Assembly: GCF_031456495.1 (NCBI RefSeq)
Contig: NZ_JAVDUW010000001.1
Coordinates: forward strand, 1,364,001 to 1,428,000
Reading direction: 5' to 3'
Length of the DNA stretch: 64,000 nt
From: Pedococcus sp031456495
GTDB lineage: Bacteria > Actinomycetota > Actinomycetes > Actinomycetales > Dermatophilaceae
Program-made: the position numbers and the translations under genes
Shown: piece by piece, positions 17,556-25,521 of the stretch
How the letters are laid out: the number at the start of each line of letters is the position of its first letter
How positions within the stretch are numbered: position 1 is the stretch's first letter
The notes under the pieces: generated by a model
Databases searched by the model: none
What the model saw: the letters and a program-made list of their open reading frames with translations, nothing else
What the model was told of the DNA's origin: nothing

Positions 17556-17824
17556 CAGTCGAGCAGCTGGGGCAGCAGGGCGAACATGTCGCGGGTGAAC
17601 CCGACCGTCTCCTGCAGCATCCAGTGGCCGGAGACGAGCAGGACGAGGGCCACGCCGATCAGCTTGGGGACGAAGCTGAGGGTCATCTCCTGCACCTGGG
17701 TGACGGCCTGCACCAGGGACACGGCGAAGCCGATCCCGAGGGCCACCAACAGGATCGGGAAGCCGAGCTTGGCGCTGAGGAGCATGGCCTGCAGGCCGAT
17801 GTGGACGACGTCGGAGTCGGTCAT
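17555..17824 (-). CDS. fliQ: Flagellar export gate protein FliQ
   Basis: 89 residues with two membrane helices, the standard FliQ size. LSAKLGFPILLVALGIGFAVSLVQAVTQVQEMTLSFVPK contains the family QAxTQxxExTLxxxPK pattern. It lies between fliP (7-base gap) and fliR (1-base overlap). Confidence 0.95.
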   Translation of the reverse strand: MTDSDVVHIGLQAMLLSAKLGFPILLVALGIGFAVSLVQAVTQVQEMTLSFVPKLIGVALVLLVSGHWMLQETVGFTRDMFALLPQLLD

Positions 17825-17831
17825 GGCGCCC

Positions 17832-18707
17832 TCAGTGGTAGCTCTGGACGAGGGCGGTGGCGATCATGCTCCAGCCGCTGACCATGACGAACAGCAGCAG
17901 CTTGAAGGGCAGCGAGATCAGCGCGGGCGGCAGCATCATCATGCCCATCGACATCAGCGCCGACGAGACCACGACGTCGATGACGAGGAACGGCACGAAG
18001 ACGACGAAGCCGATGATGAAGGCCGACTTCAGCTCCGACAGCACGAAGGCCGGGACCAGCGTCGTCATCGGCACGTCGGCCGGGGTGGCGGGCGCCTCCT
18101 CCTTGCTGAGCTTGACCATCGTGGCCAGCTCGGCCGGTCGGGTCTGCTTCATCATGAAGTCGTGCAGCGGCTTGACGCCCGCGTCGTAGGCCTGCGACTG
18201 GGTGAGCTCGCCCTTGAGGTACGGCTGCACGCCGGCGTCGTTGATGGCCGACAGGACCGGCGACATGATGAACAGGCTGAGGAAGAGCGCGAGGCCGGCG
18301 AGGACCTGGTTCGGCGGGATCGTGGTGGTGCCCAACGCGTTCCGTGTCAGGGACAGCACGACGATGATCTTGGTGAAGGACGTGCACAGCACGAGCAGGG
18401 CGGGCGCCACCGACAGCACGGTGAGCAGCAGGATGACGTTGACCGCCTGGCTCGGCTTGCCGAGGTTGGGGTCGACCTTCACCGACACGGTGCCTGACGG
18501 CGACGGTGAGGGAGTCGGCGGTGTGGGGGCCGCCACCGCGGACACCGGACGGAACGCCGTCGTCGACGGGAGTGCCGGCAGCGTCACGGCAACCGCCGTG
18601 GTCGGTGCCGGAGCGGCGGACGCCGCAGTGGCGCAGGCCAGGACGCCGCCGAGGGCGAGGGCCGCCACGGCGAGGCCACGCCGGACCAGCTTGGACCCGT
18701 CAGCCAC
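17832..18707 (-). CDS. fliP: Flagellar export gate protein FliP
   Basis: 291 residues from a GTG at 18707 that overlaps the last codons of fliO. A cleavable signal peptide (basic VRRGL then AVAALALGGVLACATAASAAPAP) is followed by a Pro/Thr-rich stretch of about 60 residues, longer than in most FliP proteins. The conserved core follows: LCTSFTKIIVVLSLTRNALG, PPNQVLAGLALFLSLFIM and MGMMMLPPALISLPFKLLLF. An upstream in-frame ATG (18845) is ignored because it lies within fliO and adds no conserved sequence. Confidence 0.95.
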   Translation of the reverse strand: MADGSKLVRRGLAVAALALGGVLACATAASAAPAPTTAVAVTLPALPSTTAFRPVSAVAAPTPPTPSPSPSGTVSVKVDPNLGKPSQAVNVILLLTVLSVAPALLVLCTSFTKIIVVLSLTRNALGTTTIPPNQVLAGLALFLSLFIMSPVLSAINDAGVQPYLKGELTQSQAYDAGVKPLHDFMMKQTRPAELATMVKLSKEEAPATPADVPMTTLVPAFVLSELKSAFIIGFVVFVPFLVIDVVVSSALMSMGMMMLPPALISLPFKLLLFVMVSGWSMIATALVQSYH

Positions 18708-19215
18708 GACGGGCCTGCAGGGTCCGCAGGACGAACGACGCGGCCGACCACGGCCAGCCCTCCGGCACCGGTATGCGGGACGCCACCCCGTGGGCGCGAG
18801 GCAGGACAGCCGGCGCCGCAGCCGGAACGACCGGGAGGGGGCCACTCGCAGCCTGGGCGTGCGCTGCGAGCAGCTCGTCGAACGCGTGCCGCCCGGGCAC
18901 CTCGACCTGCGGCCGGGACGCGACGGGCTCCGGCACGACGAGGTCCTCGTCGCCGAGCTCGCCCAGCACGGAGACGCCGTGCTCGGTCACGCCGAGCACC
19001 ATGGTCCGGCGGCCGACCTGCACGACCTGCACCGAGGAGGTGCGGCCGAGGGACCGCCGTGACAGCACGTCGACGCTGACACCCCCGCGAGGGGTGCGCG
19101 CGCCACCGACGCCGCGCTTGGCGGCATACCTGGCGACCCAGACCACGAGGGTCAGGACGGCGCCCAGCGAGACCAGCAGGCGCAGGACCGCGAGGAGGGT
19201 GGACCCGTCACTCAT
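18700..19215 (-). CDS. fliO: Flagellar protein FliO
   Basis: 171 residues. One N-terminal membrane helix (LLAVLRLLVSLGAVLTLVVWVARY) is followed by a cytoplasmic domain with DVLSRRSLGRTSSVQVVQVGRRTMVLGVTEHGVSVLGEL, the characteristic FliO beta-rich pattern. FliO helps assemble FliP. It sits between fliN (ATGA overlap) and fliP, the canonical place. Confidence 0.88.
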   Translation of the reverse strand: MSDGSTLLAVLRLLVSLGAVLTLVVWVARYAAKRGVGGARTPRGGVSVDVLSRRSLGRTSSVQVVQVGRRTMVLGVTEHGVSVLGELGDEDLVVPEPVASRPQVEVPGRHAFDELLAAHAQAASGPLPVVPAAAPAVLPRAHGVASRIPVPEGWPWSAASFVLRTLQARRG

Positions 19216-19931
19216 GCGCGCAGGCGGGCGTCGGTCTCCGGGCCGACCACCTCGGTGACGCGCACGGCGAACTCCTCGTCCACGACGACGACCTCGCCGC
19301 GCGCCATGAGGGTGCCGTTGACGAGGACGTCGACGGGCGCACCGGCCGGGCGGTCGAGCTCGAGCACCACACCGGGCGCCAGGCCGAGCACGTCCTGCAC
19401 GGTCATGCGGGTGCGGCCGAGCTCGACGCTGATGCCCATCTCGACGTCACGCAGCAGGTGCAGGCGGCGGGGGTCGATGTCGGCGACGGGCGAGGAGGCG
19501 GAGAGCGGCGGGAGGGCAGCAGCCTGGGCGGCCCGGGGCGTCAGCACGAGCGCGGCCACGACGACGTCACCGTCGAGCACCGCGGCGACCCGTACGCCCG
19601 CACCGGCCGGCACGACCTCGCCCACCTCGACCTCGTGCGTCGCGGACGGGACCAGCGGGCCGAGCTCGAGGGCCATCGAGGAGATGCCCGCGGTGAGGGC
19701 GGTCTGCAGGTCCCCGGCGCGCTCGCGGGGCGCGAGGACGGCCACCTGGCCCTCCCACACGCCCTCCACGGTCGCCACCAGCGCCGGCGCGAGGCCGGTG
19801 GCCTGCAGCACCGGCCACTGCGCCGGGCCCAGGGCGCTCGCGGTGGCGCCCGGGCGGCCGCCGAGCCGCTCGGCGACGAGCGCCGTGGCGGTGAGGAGGG
19901 CGGCGTCGACCTGGGGCTCGGTGAGGGTCAT
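19212..19931 (-). CDS. fliN: Flagellar switch protein FliN with extended N-terminus
   Basis: 239 residues, about 100 more than a minimal FliN. The C-terminal SpoA domain (from about residue 160) reads DVEMGISVELGRTRMTVQDVLGL and VDVLVNGTLMARGEVVVVDEEFAVRVTEVV. The N-terminal 150 residues look like an alpha/beta domain (TALTAGISSMALELGPLVPS), possibly a degenerate CheC-like domain as in FliY; the clear CheC phosphatase motif (D/S-x3-E-x2-N) is not visible. It forms the C-ring with FliM and FliG. There is a 123-base gap to fliM. Confidence 0.88.
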   Translation of the reverse strand: MTLTEPQVDAALLTATALVAERLGGRPGATASALGPAQWPVLQATGLAPALVATVEGVWEGQVAVLAPRERAGDLQTALTAGISSMALELGPLVPSATHEVEVGEVVPAGAGVRVAAVLDGDVVVAALVLTPRAAQAAALPPLSASSPVADIDPRRLHLLRDVEMGISVELGRTRMTVQDVLGLAPGVVLELDRPAGAPVDVLVNGTLMARGEVVVVDEEFAVRVTEVVGPETDARLRA

Positions 19932-20054
19932 GGGCTTTCCTTCGGTGCGGTGCGACGGCGGGGGCGGGGCTGGCGGGCGGGGCAGGAGCGGGGTGTGGCG
20001 CTGGCGGAGCAGTGGCGGGCAGGGGCCCGCAGGGGTGGGGCTGGGCCCGCGGGA

Positions 20055-20924
20055 TCAGGGCGCGACCACCTGGCAGGCGATGCGCTTGCCGGAGCTGCCC
20101 GGGCGGGCGGCGGCGACGCGGGTGTCGTCGACGGCCACGACGAGCGGCTCCTCGACCGGGTGGTGCAGGGGGACGACGTCGCCCACCGCCAGGGAGAACA
20201 CCTCCGAGGAGGTGAGCGTGACCTCGCGGAAGGCGACGCGGACGTCGACCTCCACCTCCTGCAGGCGGGACTCGACGGTGCGCGCGGCGGCGTCGCGGGG
20301 ACCGGCAGCCCCCGCCGACGCGCTCGGGTCGACGGCGGCGAGGACGGGCTTGAGCGTGGCGAGGGCCAGGCACATGGTGGCGGTGGCGACCTGGTCGCCG
20401 ATGCGCAGCTCGACCTCGGTGGCCACCATCGGGTCGGCGGGCGGGGCCAGCTGGAGGAACTGCGTGTTCGACTCCAGGCCGGTCACCTCGGCGTGCACGG
20501 GGGCGATGGACTCGAAGGCGTAGGTGAGCTCGCGGGCGACCTGGACGACGACCCCGCGGATGAGGCCGGTCTCGATGTCGCTCAGGGCGCGGCTGGGCTG
20601 CTCGCGGCCACCGGCACCACCGAGCAGGCGGTCGATGACGCTCATGACGACGCCCATCGGGAGCTGGAAGACCCCCGACCCGGGCAGGTCGCGGAAGCCC
20701 AGGACGGCCAGCAGCGAGGGGTTGGGCAGCCCGCGCACGTACTCGTCGTACGTCACCTGGCGCACGGCGACGACCCGTGCGTAGACGACCGCACGCAGGG
20801 TCGTCGACAGCACGGTCGACAGCTGGCGCGCGAAGGTCTCGCTCGTCACCTGCAGGGCCCGCACACGCTCACGGCTGAGACGTCCGGGGCTGCGGAAGTC
20901 GTAGGAGACGGGCGCGGCGGTCAC
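20055..20924 (-). CDS. fliM: Flagellar switch protein FliM, lacking the CheY-docking N-terminus
   Basis: 289 residues from GTG 20924. Another GTG at 20942 overlaps the promoter -10 box, so it cannot lie on this transcript. The sequence enters directly at VSYDFRSPGRLSRERVRALQ, which aligns with about residue 45 of typical FliM. The LSQxEIDALL segment that binds phospho-CheY is absent and no other frame supplies it. The central CheC-like domain (TSETFARQLSTVLSTTLR, DIETGLIRGVVVQVARELTYAFE) and the C-terminal SpoA domain (VDVRVAFREVTLTSSEVFSLAVGDVVPL) are intact. The mRNA is predicted to be leaderless. Confidence 0.93.
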   Translation of the reverse strand: MTAAPVSYDFRSPGRLSRERVRALQVTSETFARQLSTVLSTTLRAVVYARVVAVRQVTYDEYVRGLPNPSLLAVLGFRDLPGSGVFQLPMGVVMSVIDRLLGGAGGREQPSRALSDIETGLIRGVVVQVARELTYAFESIAPVHAEVTGLESNTQFLQLAPPADPMVATEVELRIGDQVATATMCLALATLKPVLAAVDPSASAGAAGPRDAAARTVESRLQEVEVDVRVAFREVTLTSSEVFSLAVGDVVPLHHPVEEPLVVAVDDTRVAAARPGSSGKRIACQVVAP

Positions 20925-20931
20925 GAGGCCA

Positions 20932-20961
20932 CAGATCGGCACCCCCGGAGGCGTCCTGAGG
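20932..20961 (-). promoter_or_regulatory. FliA-type promoter of fliM
   Basis: Minus strand: CCTCAGG, 14 bases, GCCGATCTG. Seven bases separate the -10 box from the GTG at 20924. Just upstream lie GCGTTTGC (on the minus strand, from 20970-20980) and GTCCGTTCGGCC (20988-20999), possible activator elements. Confidence 0.75.
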
Positions 20962-21029
20962 CTTCCGTGGGCAAACGCGGGCAGACTGGCCGAACGGACT
21001 ACCCGCCGCGGACCGTCGGCACCGCGGGT

Positions 21030-21497
21030 CTACTGCATGACGAACTCGGTCAGGTAGACCTGCAGCACCTCCCCGTCGTAGCGCTTGCGCACCTCCGTGT
21101 CGAGCGCCGAGATCGCTGCCGCCCTGCCCTTGGGCGACAGCAGCTGCTGGTAGTTCCGCTGGCCGAAGATGCCGATGGCCGCGTCGCGCGCCTTGGCACC
21201 GTTGACCCCGCCCTCGCTGCCCTTCGCGGCGGGCGCATCCGCCGACAGCTGCAGCGACAGCCCGACCTTGAGGAACCTCCCGTCGGCGAGGTTGAGGGTG
21301 AGCGGCTCGAGGTCGAGGACCGCGCCGGGGGTCGGGGTGGCCGCCGCGGCGTGCCCCGAGCCCTTGGTGAGGAGGTATGCCGCGCCCCCGCCGCCGAGCA
21401 GGACGACCAGGAGGACGGCGATGAGGAGCGTGCGCCTGCGGCGCGGGGCGGGTTCGGCGCCTGCCTCGACGGCGGGCGCGGCAGTGGCGGTTGCCAT
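21030..21497 (-). CDS. fliL: Flagellar basal-body protein FliL
   Basis: 155 residues. A cytoplasmic Ala/Pro tail, one helix (TLLIAVLLVVLLGGGGAAYLL) and a periplasmic domain with LDLEPLTLNLADGRFLKVGLSLQL and the FliL-type C-terminus VYLTEFVMQ. FliL stabilises the stator around the rotor. CAGGAG precedes the ATG at 21497; a longer in-frame extension is out-of-frame motB sequence. It follows motB by one base and closes the flbD-motA-motB-fliL unit. Confidence 0.93.
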   Translation of the reverse strand: MATATAAPAVEAGAEPAPRRRRTLLIAVLLVVLLGGGGAAYLLTKGSGHAAAATPTPGAVLDLEPLTLNLADGRFLKVGLSLQLSADAPAAKGSEGGVNGAKARDAAIGIFGQRNYQQLLSPKGRAAAISALDTEVRKRYDGEVLQVYLTEFVMQ

Positions 21498-21498
21498 G

Positions 21499-22416
21499 TC
21501 AGTCTCCTGGTGTGGGGATGGCGGAGGCGGCCTGCGCGGCCGAGCCGGACGTGTCGAGCGCGTGCACCACGATCGCCACCCGGCGGTTGCGGGCGCGGCC
21601 GGCCGCGGTGGCGTTCGACGACAGGGGGCGCTGGTCGGCATACCCGGCGGCGGACACCTGCGCACTCGGGACGCCGCGCGTGAGCAGGTACCGGAGCACG
21701 GTCGTGGCCCGCTCGGTCGACAGCTCCCAGTTGGAGGCGAAGCGGCCGCTGACCGGGACGTTGTCGGTGTGGCCCTCGACGGTGAGCGCGTTGGGGAGGC
21801 CGCGCAGGGCCGGCGCGACGGCGTCGAGGACCTTGCGGCCCTCGGGTCGCAGGGTCGCCTCGCCGAGCTCGAAGAGCACCCGGTCGGTGACGACGTTGAC
21901 GACCAGGCCGTGGTCGCGCTGCTCGAACTGCACCGCGCCGGACAGGCCCCTCGACGCCAGCGACGCCTCGATCCGGCGCTGCACGGCGGCGAGGTCCTCG
22001 CGCTGCCTCGCGGCCTGCGCCCGGCCCGCGGCCTGCGCAGCGGCCTGGGCCGCCGCCTGGGCGGTCGACCCGCCCGGCCGCGGGATGATCGGGTCGCCGG
22101 TGGCCGACGGGTTCGGGGTCGCGGCGTGCCCGTCGACCGCGGCCTGCGGGCTGCCGTCGAGGATGCCGGTCGAGCTGGTCTTGCTGGCCGGCTCGCCGAA
22201 GTACTGGTCGAGGCCGTTGGACAGGGCGATGAGCTTGGCCTGGTCGACCTGGCTGATGGCGAAGAGCACGATGAACAGCGCCATGAGCAGGGTGATCATG
22301 TCGGCGTAGCTGAGCAGCCAGCGCTCGCTGTTCTCGTGGCCCTCCTCGTGGTCCTCCTCCACGACCCGGCGCCGGCCGGCGCCGGCCCGGGCGCCACCGG
22401 ACCGCGCGGCGCTCAC
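21499..22416 (-). CDS. motB: Flagellar motor stator protein MotB
   Basis: 305 residues from a GTG overlapping the motA stop (GTGA). One helix carries the essential proton-binding aspartate in SYADMITLLMALFIVLFAIS (Asp39). An Ala/Gln-rich linker leads to the OmpA-like peptidoglycan-binding domain (DRVLFELGEATLRPEG, VEGHTDNVPVSG, NWELSTERATTVLRYLL). With MotA it forms the ion channel that drives rotation. Confidence 0.96.
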   Translation of the reverse strand: MSAARSGGARAGAGRRRVVEEDHEEGHENSERWLLSYADMITLLMALFIVLFAISQVDQAKLIALSNGLDQYFGEPASKTSSTGILDGSPQAAVDGHAATPNPSATGDPIIPRPGGSTAQAAAQAAAQAAGRAQAARQREDLAAVQRRIEASLASRGLSGAVQFEQRDHGLVVNVVTDRVLFELGEATLRPEGRKVLDAVAPALRGLPNALTVEGHTDNVPVSGRFASNWELSTERATTVLRYLLTRGVPSAQVSAAGYADQRPLSSNATAAGRARNRRVAIVVHALDTSGSAAQAASAIPTPGD

Positions 22417-23189
22417 GCCGCCTCCGTCGCCGCCGGCGCGTCGACGTCCGCGGACAGGACGGCGAGGAGCCGCTTCTCGACGACCCGCGGGCTGGTACCC
22501 GACTGCACGGCCAGCACGCCCTCGAGCAGCAGCTCGAGGTGGGCGCACTCGACCTCGCTGAGCCGCTTGAGCTTGTTCGACAGGGGCAGCCAGATCGCGT
22601 TGGCGCTCATGACGCCCCAGAGGGTCGCGACGAACGCGCTGGCGATGAGCTCGCCCAATGTCTCCGGCGACGACAGGTTGCCGAGCACGTGGATGAGGCC
22701 GATGACGGTGCCGATGATGCCGATGGTCGGGGCGTAGCCGCCCATGTCGGCGAAGAACTTGATGCCCAGGCGGTCCTGGCGCTTCTTGGAGGAGATCCGG
22801 GCGTGCAGGACGTCGTGGATCTCGTCGGCGTCGGTGCCGTCGACGGTCATCTCGATGCCCTGGCGCAGGAACGGGTCCTCGATCCCGCGCAGCCGCTCCT
22901 CGAGGGCGAGCAGCCCCTCGCGGCGGGCGGTGTCCGCCATGGAGACGAGGTCGGCGACGGCGGCGTCGCTCTGCGGCGCCTTGGCGGTGAACGCCCGCGC
23001 GACCTGCTTGCCGACGACCTTGACGTCGGACATGAACCCGCCCGCGACGGCTGCACCCAGGGTGCCGACGATGACGAGCACGATCGGCGGCAGCAGGAGG
23101 ATCGAGGTGGGCGAGGCGCCCTCCATGACCAGCGACGTGAAGACCGCACCGAGGACGACGACGATCCCGGCGAGGGTGGCCAGCTCCAT
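22413..23189 (-). CDS. motA: Flagellar motor stator protein MotA
   Basis: 258 residues from ATG 23189, one base after the flbD stop. Four helices, with a large cytoplasmic loop containing RREGLLALEERLRGIEDPFL, and the last pair in YAPTIGIIGTVIGLIHVLGNL and ASAFVATLWGVMSANAIWLPL. This is typical MotA. An in-frame ATG upstream (23342) is ignored because it lies within flbD. Confidence 0.96.
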   Translation of the reverse strand: MELATLAGIVVVLGAVFTSLVMEGASPTSILLLPPIVLVIVGTLGAAVAGGFMSDVKVVGKQVARAFTAKAPQSDAAVADLVSMADTARREGLLALEERLRGIEDPFLRQGIEMTVDGTDADEIHDVLHARISSKKRQDRLGIKFFADMGGYAPTIGIIGTVIGLIHVLGNLSSPETLGELIASAFVATLWGVMSANAIWLPLSNKLKRLSEVECAHLELLLEGVLAVQSGTSPRVVEKRLLAVLSADVDAPAATEAA

Positions 23190-23190
23190 G

Positions 23191-23442
23191 TCAGCGGTCG
23201 CCGTCCTGCACGACGTGCAGCCCCGGGCGCGAACCCGGTCCGGCGTGCACGTGCTCCGCGGCCGCGAGGACGGAGGCGCGGAAGTCGCGCACCTCGCGGA
23301 CGACCTCGTCGACCGACTCCACCACCACGTAGCGGGCACCACCCACTAGCGTGATCACGGTGTCGGGCGTGGCCTCGACGCGTTCGATGAGGTCTGGGTT
23401 GAGTGCGAAGCAGGTGCCGTTACGGCGCGTGACAGCGATCAT
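23191..23442 (-). CDS. flbD: Flagellar FlbD-family protein
   Basis: 83 residues, matching the small FlbD family usually found next to motA in Gram-positive flagellar clusters: MIAVTRRNGTCFALNPDLIERVEATPDTVITLVGG (two blocks) and YVVVESVDEVV. Function is poorly defined. An ATG at 23478 would add 12 residues but lies inside the leader hairpin; MI-start is the family norm. Three GGA triplets lie in the 30 bases before the start. Confidence 0.88.
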   Translation of the reverse strand: MIAVTRRNGTCFALNPDLIERVEATPDTVITLVGGARYVVVESVDEVVREVRDFRASVLAAAEHVHAGPGSRPGLHVVQDGDR

Positions 23443-23468
23443 GGCGGGTCCGTCCTTGGTCCTTCTCA

Positions 23469-23489
23469 GCGCGACCATCCGTGGCGCGC
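23469..23489 (-). promoter_or_regulatory. Leader hairpin with CGGA loop (flbD mRNA), candidate CsrA site
   Basis: On the RNA strand GCGCG-CCA closes on TGG-U-CGCGC with the loop CGGA; one U is bulged. It begins at about the predicted transcription start, 7 bases after the -10 box. The CCA-CGGA-TGG core is identical to that in the fliC leader. Confidence 0.55.
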
Positions 23490-23495
23490 ACCCCT

Positions 23496-23525
23496 CCTAT
23501 CGGCAGGCACCCGGCATACCTGAGG
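23496..23525 (-). promoter_or_regulatory. FliA-type promoter of flbD-motA-motB-fliL
   Basis: Minus strand: CCTCAGG, 14 bases, GCCGATAGG, identical in both boxes to the flhA and fliC promoters. It lies 54 bases before the flbD ATG. Confidence 0.88.
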
Positions 23526-23583
23526 ACGCGGAGCCCGGGGACGCGAACCCCGGGGACACGGTCCTCGGGGACGTGCCGGCCGC
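23524..23583. repeat. Imperfect 15-base tandem repeats upstream of the flbD promoter
   Basis: Units GGACGCGGAGCCCGG, GGACGCGAACCCCGG, GGACACGGTCCTCGG and a decayed fourth. They abut the -35 box and separate it from the flgE terminator. Regulatory role unknown. Confidence 0.75.
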
Positions 23584-23618
23584 AGGAGGCACGGTCGGCG
23601 ACGTGCGCCGACAACGCA

Positions 23619-23658
23619 CACGGGCGGTGGCGCGGAGGACTCCGCACCACCGCCCGTG
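23619..23658 (-). terminator. Terminator after flgE
   Basis: Twelve perfectly paired bases (CACGGGCGGTGG / CCACCGCCCGTG) enclose a second perfect stem GCGGAG-GA-CTCCGC. It starts 27 bases after the flgE stop and has no T tail. It ends the long flgB-to-flgE transcript. Confidence 0.85.
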
Positions 23659-23684
23659 GCGGCCCGTCTGCCCGGATCGACCGG

Positions 23685-24929
23685 TCAGCGCTTGAGGTTG
23701 ACGAGGTCCTGCAGGATCTCGTCGGAGGCGCTCACGACGCGCGAGTTCGCCTGGAACCCGCGCTGCGCCACGATCAGGTTGGTGAACTCCTGGGCCAGGT
23801 CGACGTTGCTCATCTCGAGCACGCCGCTGGCCAGCGCGCCGCGACCACCGCTGCCGGCGGTGCCGACCGAGGGCGCACCGGAGTTCGCCGTGCCGCGGTA
23901 GAGCGAGTCGCCCGCCTTCTCCAGGCCGGCCGGGTTGGTGAAGCTGGCGAGCGCGACCTGGCCGAGCTTCTCGGTGCGGCCGTTGGAGAAGATGCCGACC
24001 AGGACGCCCGTGCTGTCCATCGTGAAGCTCTGCAGGCTGCCCATCGTCGAGCCGTCCTGGTTGCGCGCGGTGGCGCTCGCGGAGCCGGAGAACTGCGTGA
24101 GCGGGGTGCTGTCACCGCCGATGGTGAGCGTGACGTCGGACGCGAAGCGGTAGCCGGCAGCGGTGAGCGCGCCGCTCGTCAGCGCCATCGAGGCGGTCGT
24201 GAACGACTTCGCCGCCGGGTCCCAGGTCAGCGACGTGGTGCCGACGGTGGCGGTGCCGCCACCGGGCTTGGGGACGGTGGTGACGGCGGACCAGGTGTTG
24301 GTGCCGGTCTTCGTGTACGTCGTCGTGGCCGGGATCGTGGCGCCCTGCTCGTCGACGATGTCGATGCTGTGCGTCACCGTGGCGCCGGTGGCCGCGTCGG
24401 CCGGCAGGTTGCCGCCGAGGTCGACCGTGCGGGTGGCGGTCGGCGCGAGGACCTGGCCGACCGGCAGGCGCAGGCCGCCGACCGGCGCGTTGGTGTCGAT
24501 GGCGCCCTTGGTGGCGCCCCAGCCCTGCACGGTCGCGCCCTCGGGGGTGACGAGGTTGCCCAGCGCGTCGAACGAGAAGGCGCCGGCGCGGGTGTACATG
24601 GTCTGGCCGTCCTGCTGGACGACGAAGAAGCCGTCTCCCTGGATCGCCATGTCGCTCTGGCGGCCGGTGACCTGGGTGCTGCCCTGGCCGAAGTTGGTGG
24701 TGACGCCGGCGAGCCGGACGCCGAGGCCGACCTGGGCGGGGTTGGTGCCGCCGCCGGTGCCCTGCGGGGCGCCCGCGGTGCGCAGCGCCTGGCTCAGGGT
24801 GTCCTCGAAGACGGTCTGGGAGGACTTGTAGCCCGTGGTGTTGACGTTGGCGATGTTGTTGCCGATGACGTCCATCATCGTCTGGTGGGCGCGCAGGCCG
24901 GACACGGCCGAGAAGAGCGAACGGAGCAT
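23685..24929 (-). CDS. flgE: Flagellar hook protein FlgE
   Basis: 414 residues. The N-terminus MLRSLFSAVSGLRAHQTMMDVIGNNIANVNTTGYK (in two blocks) and the C-terminus SNVDLAQEFTNLIVAQRGFQANSRVVSASDEILQDLVNLKR are the paired coiled-coil ends of rod/hook proteins. QSDMAIQGDGFFVV is the hook-type central motif. Length and position after flgD indicate hook protein. No flgF or flgG is present in the window. Last gene of its transcript. Confidence 0.95.
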   Translation of the reverse strand: MLRSLFSAVSGLRAHQTMMDVIGNNIANVNTTGYKSSQTVFEDTLSQALRTAGAPQGTGGGTNPAQVGLGVRLAGVTTNFGQGSTQVTGRQSDMAIQGDGFFVVQQDGQTMYTRAGAFSFDALGNLVTPEGATVQGWGATKGAIDTNAPVGGLRLPVGQVLAPTATRTVDLGGNLPADAATGATVTHSIDIVDEQGATIPATTTYTKTGTNTWSAVTTVPKPGGGTATVGTTSLTWDPAAKSFTTASMALTSGALTAAGYRFASDVTLTIGGDSTPLTQFSGSASATARNQDGSTMGSLQSFTMDSTGVLVGIFSNGRTEKLGQVALASFTNPAGLEKAGDSLYRGTANSGAPSVGTAGSGGRGALASGVLEMSNVDLAQEFTNLIVAQRGFQANSRVVSASDEILQDLVNLKR

Positions 24930-24935
24930 GGTCAG

Positions 24936-25514
24936 TCAGTCCTTTGCGGTGGAGGCCGTGGTGGCCCCGGTCGAGGTGGAGCCGGAAGGGGTGGAGCCGG
25001 AGGAGGCGGTGCCGGTGGGCGTGGTGCCGGTGGGCGTGGTGCCGGTCGAGGTGCCGGTGGGGGTGGTGCGGGCGACCTCGGTGACCGACGCGAGCGGCAC
25101 CTCCGTGCCGCCCACGAGCAGGGTCGGCCCGCCGGGGGTGAGCTTGACCGAGTCGACGGTGCCGGCGGCGGTGGTCCCGCCGACGGAGTAGGTGACGCGC
25201 TGGCCGACGAGGGCGAGGGCGCTGAGGCTGTTCTGGCCGGCGATGACGGCGGCGTTCTGCGAGACCAGCTCGTGCAGGGTCTCGACCATCTGGAGCTGGG
25301 CGGTCTGCGCCATGAACTGCGCGCTGTCGACCGGCTTGCTCGGGTCCTGGTACTTCAGCTGCGCGACGAGCAGCTTGAGGAAGGCGTCGCCGGACAGGGT
25401 GGGCCCGGTGCTGCCGGAGGTGCCCTGCCCTGCGGCGGTCGCCGCGGCGGACTCGGTCGCCGCGGCTGCCTGCGCGGCGGCCGTGGCGTCGTACGTGCCG
25501 ATGGGGGTCGTCAC
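24936..25514 (-). CDS. flgD: Hook-assembly scaffold FlgD
   Basis: 192 residues from GTG 25514. The conserved N-terminal block reads DAFLKLLVAQLKYQDPSKPVDSAQFMAQTAQLQMVETL. A beta-rich middle (ALVGQRVTYSVGG) follows, then a 45-residue Thr/Gly/Ser-rich tail with TPTGT repeats that most FlgD proteins lack. FlgD caps the growing hook. It lies between fliK and flgE. Confidence 0.93.
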   Translation of the reverse strand: MTTPIGTYDATAAAQAAAATESAAATAAGQGTSGSTGPTLSGDAFLKLLVAQLKYQDPSKPVDSAQFMAQTAQLQMVETLHELVSQNAAVIAGQNSLSALALVGQRVTYSVGGTTAAGTVDSVKLTPGGPTLLVGGTEVPLASVTEVARTTPTGTSTGTTPTGTTPTGTASSGSTPSGSTSTGATTASTAKD

Positions 25515-25521
25515 GAGGGCC

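Noticed and set aside
20925..20942. GTG 20942 as the FliM start
   Set aside because: It overlaps the -10 box of the fliM promoter, so it would not be on that mRNA, and the added residues are not FliM-like.
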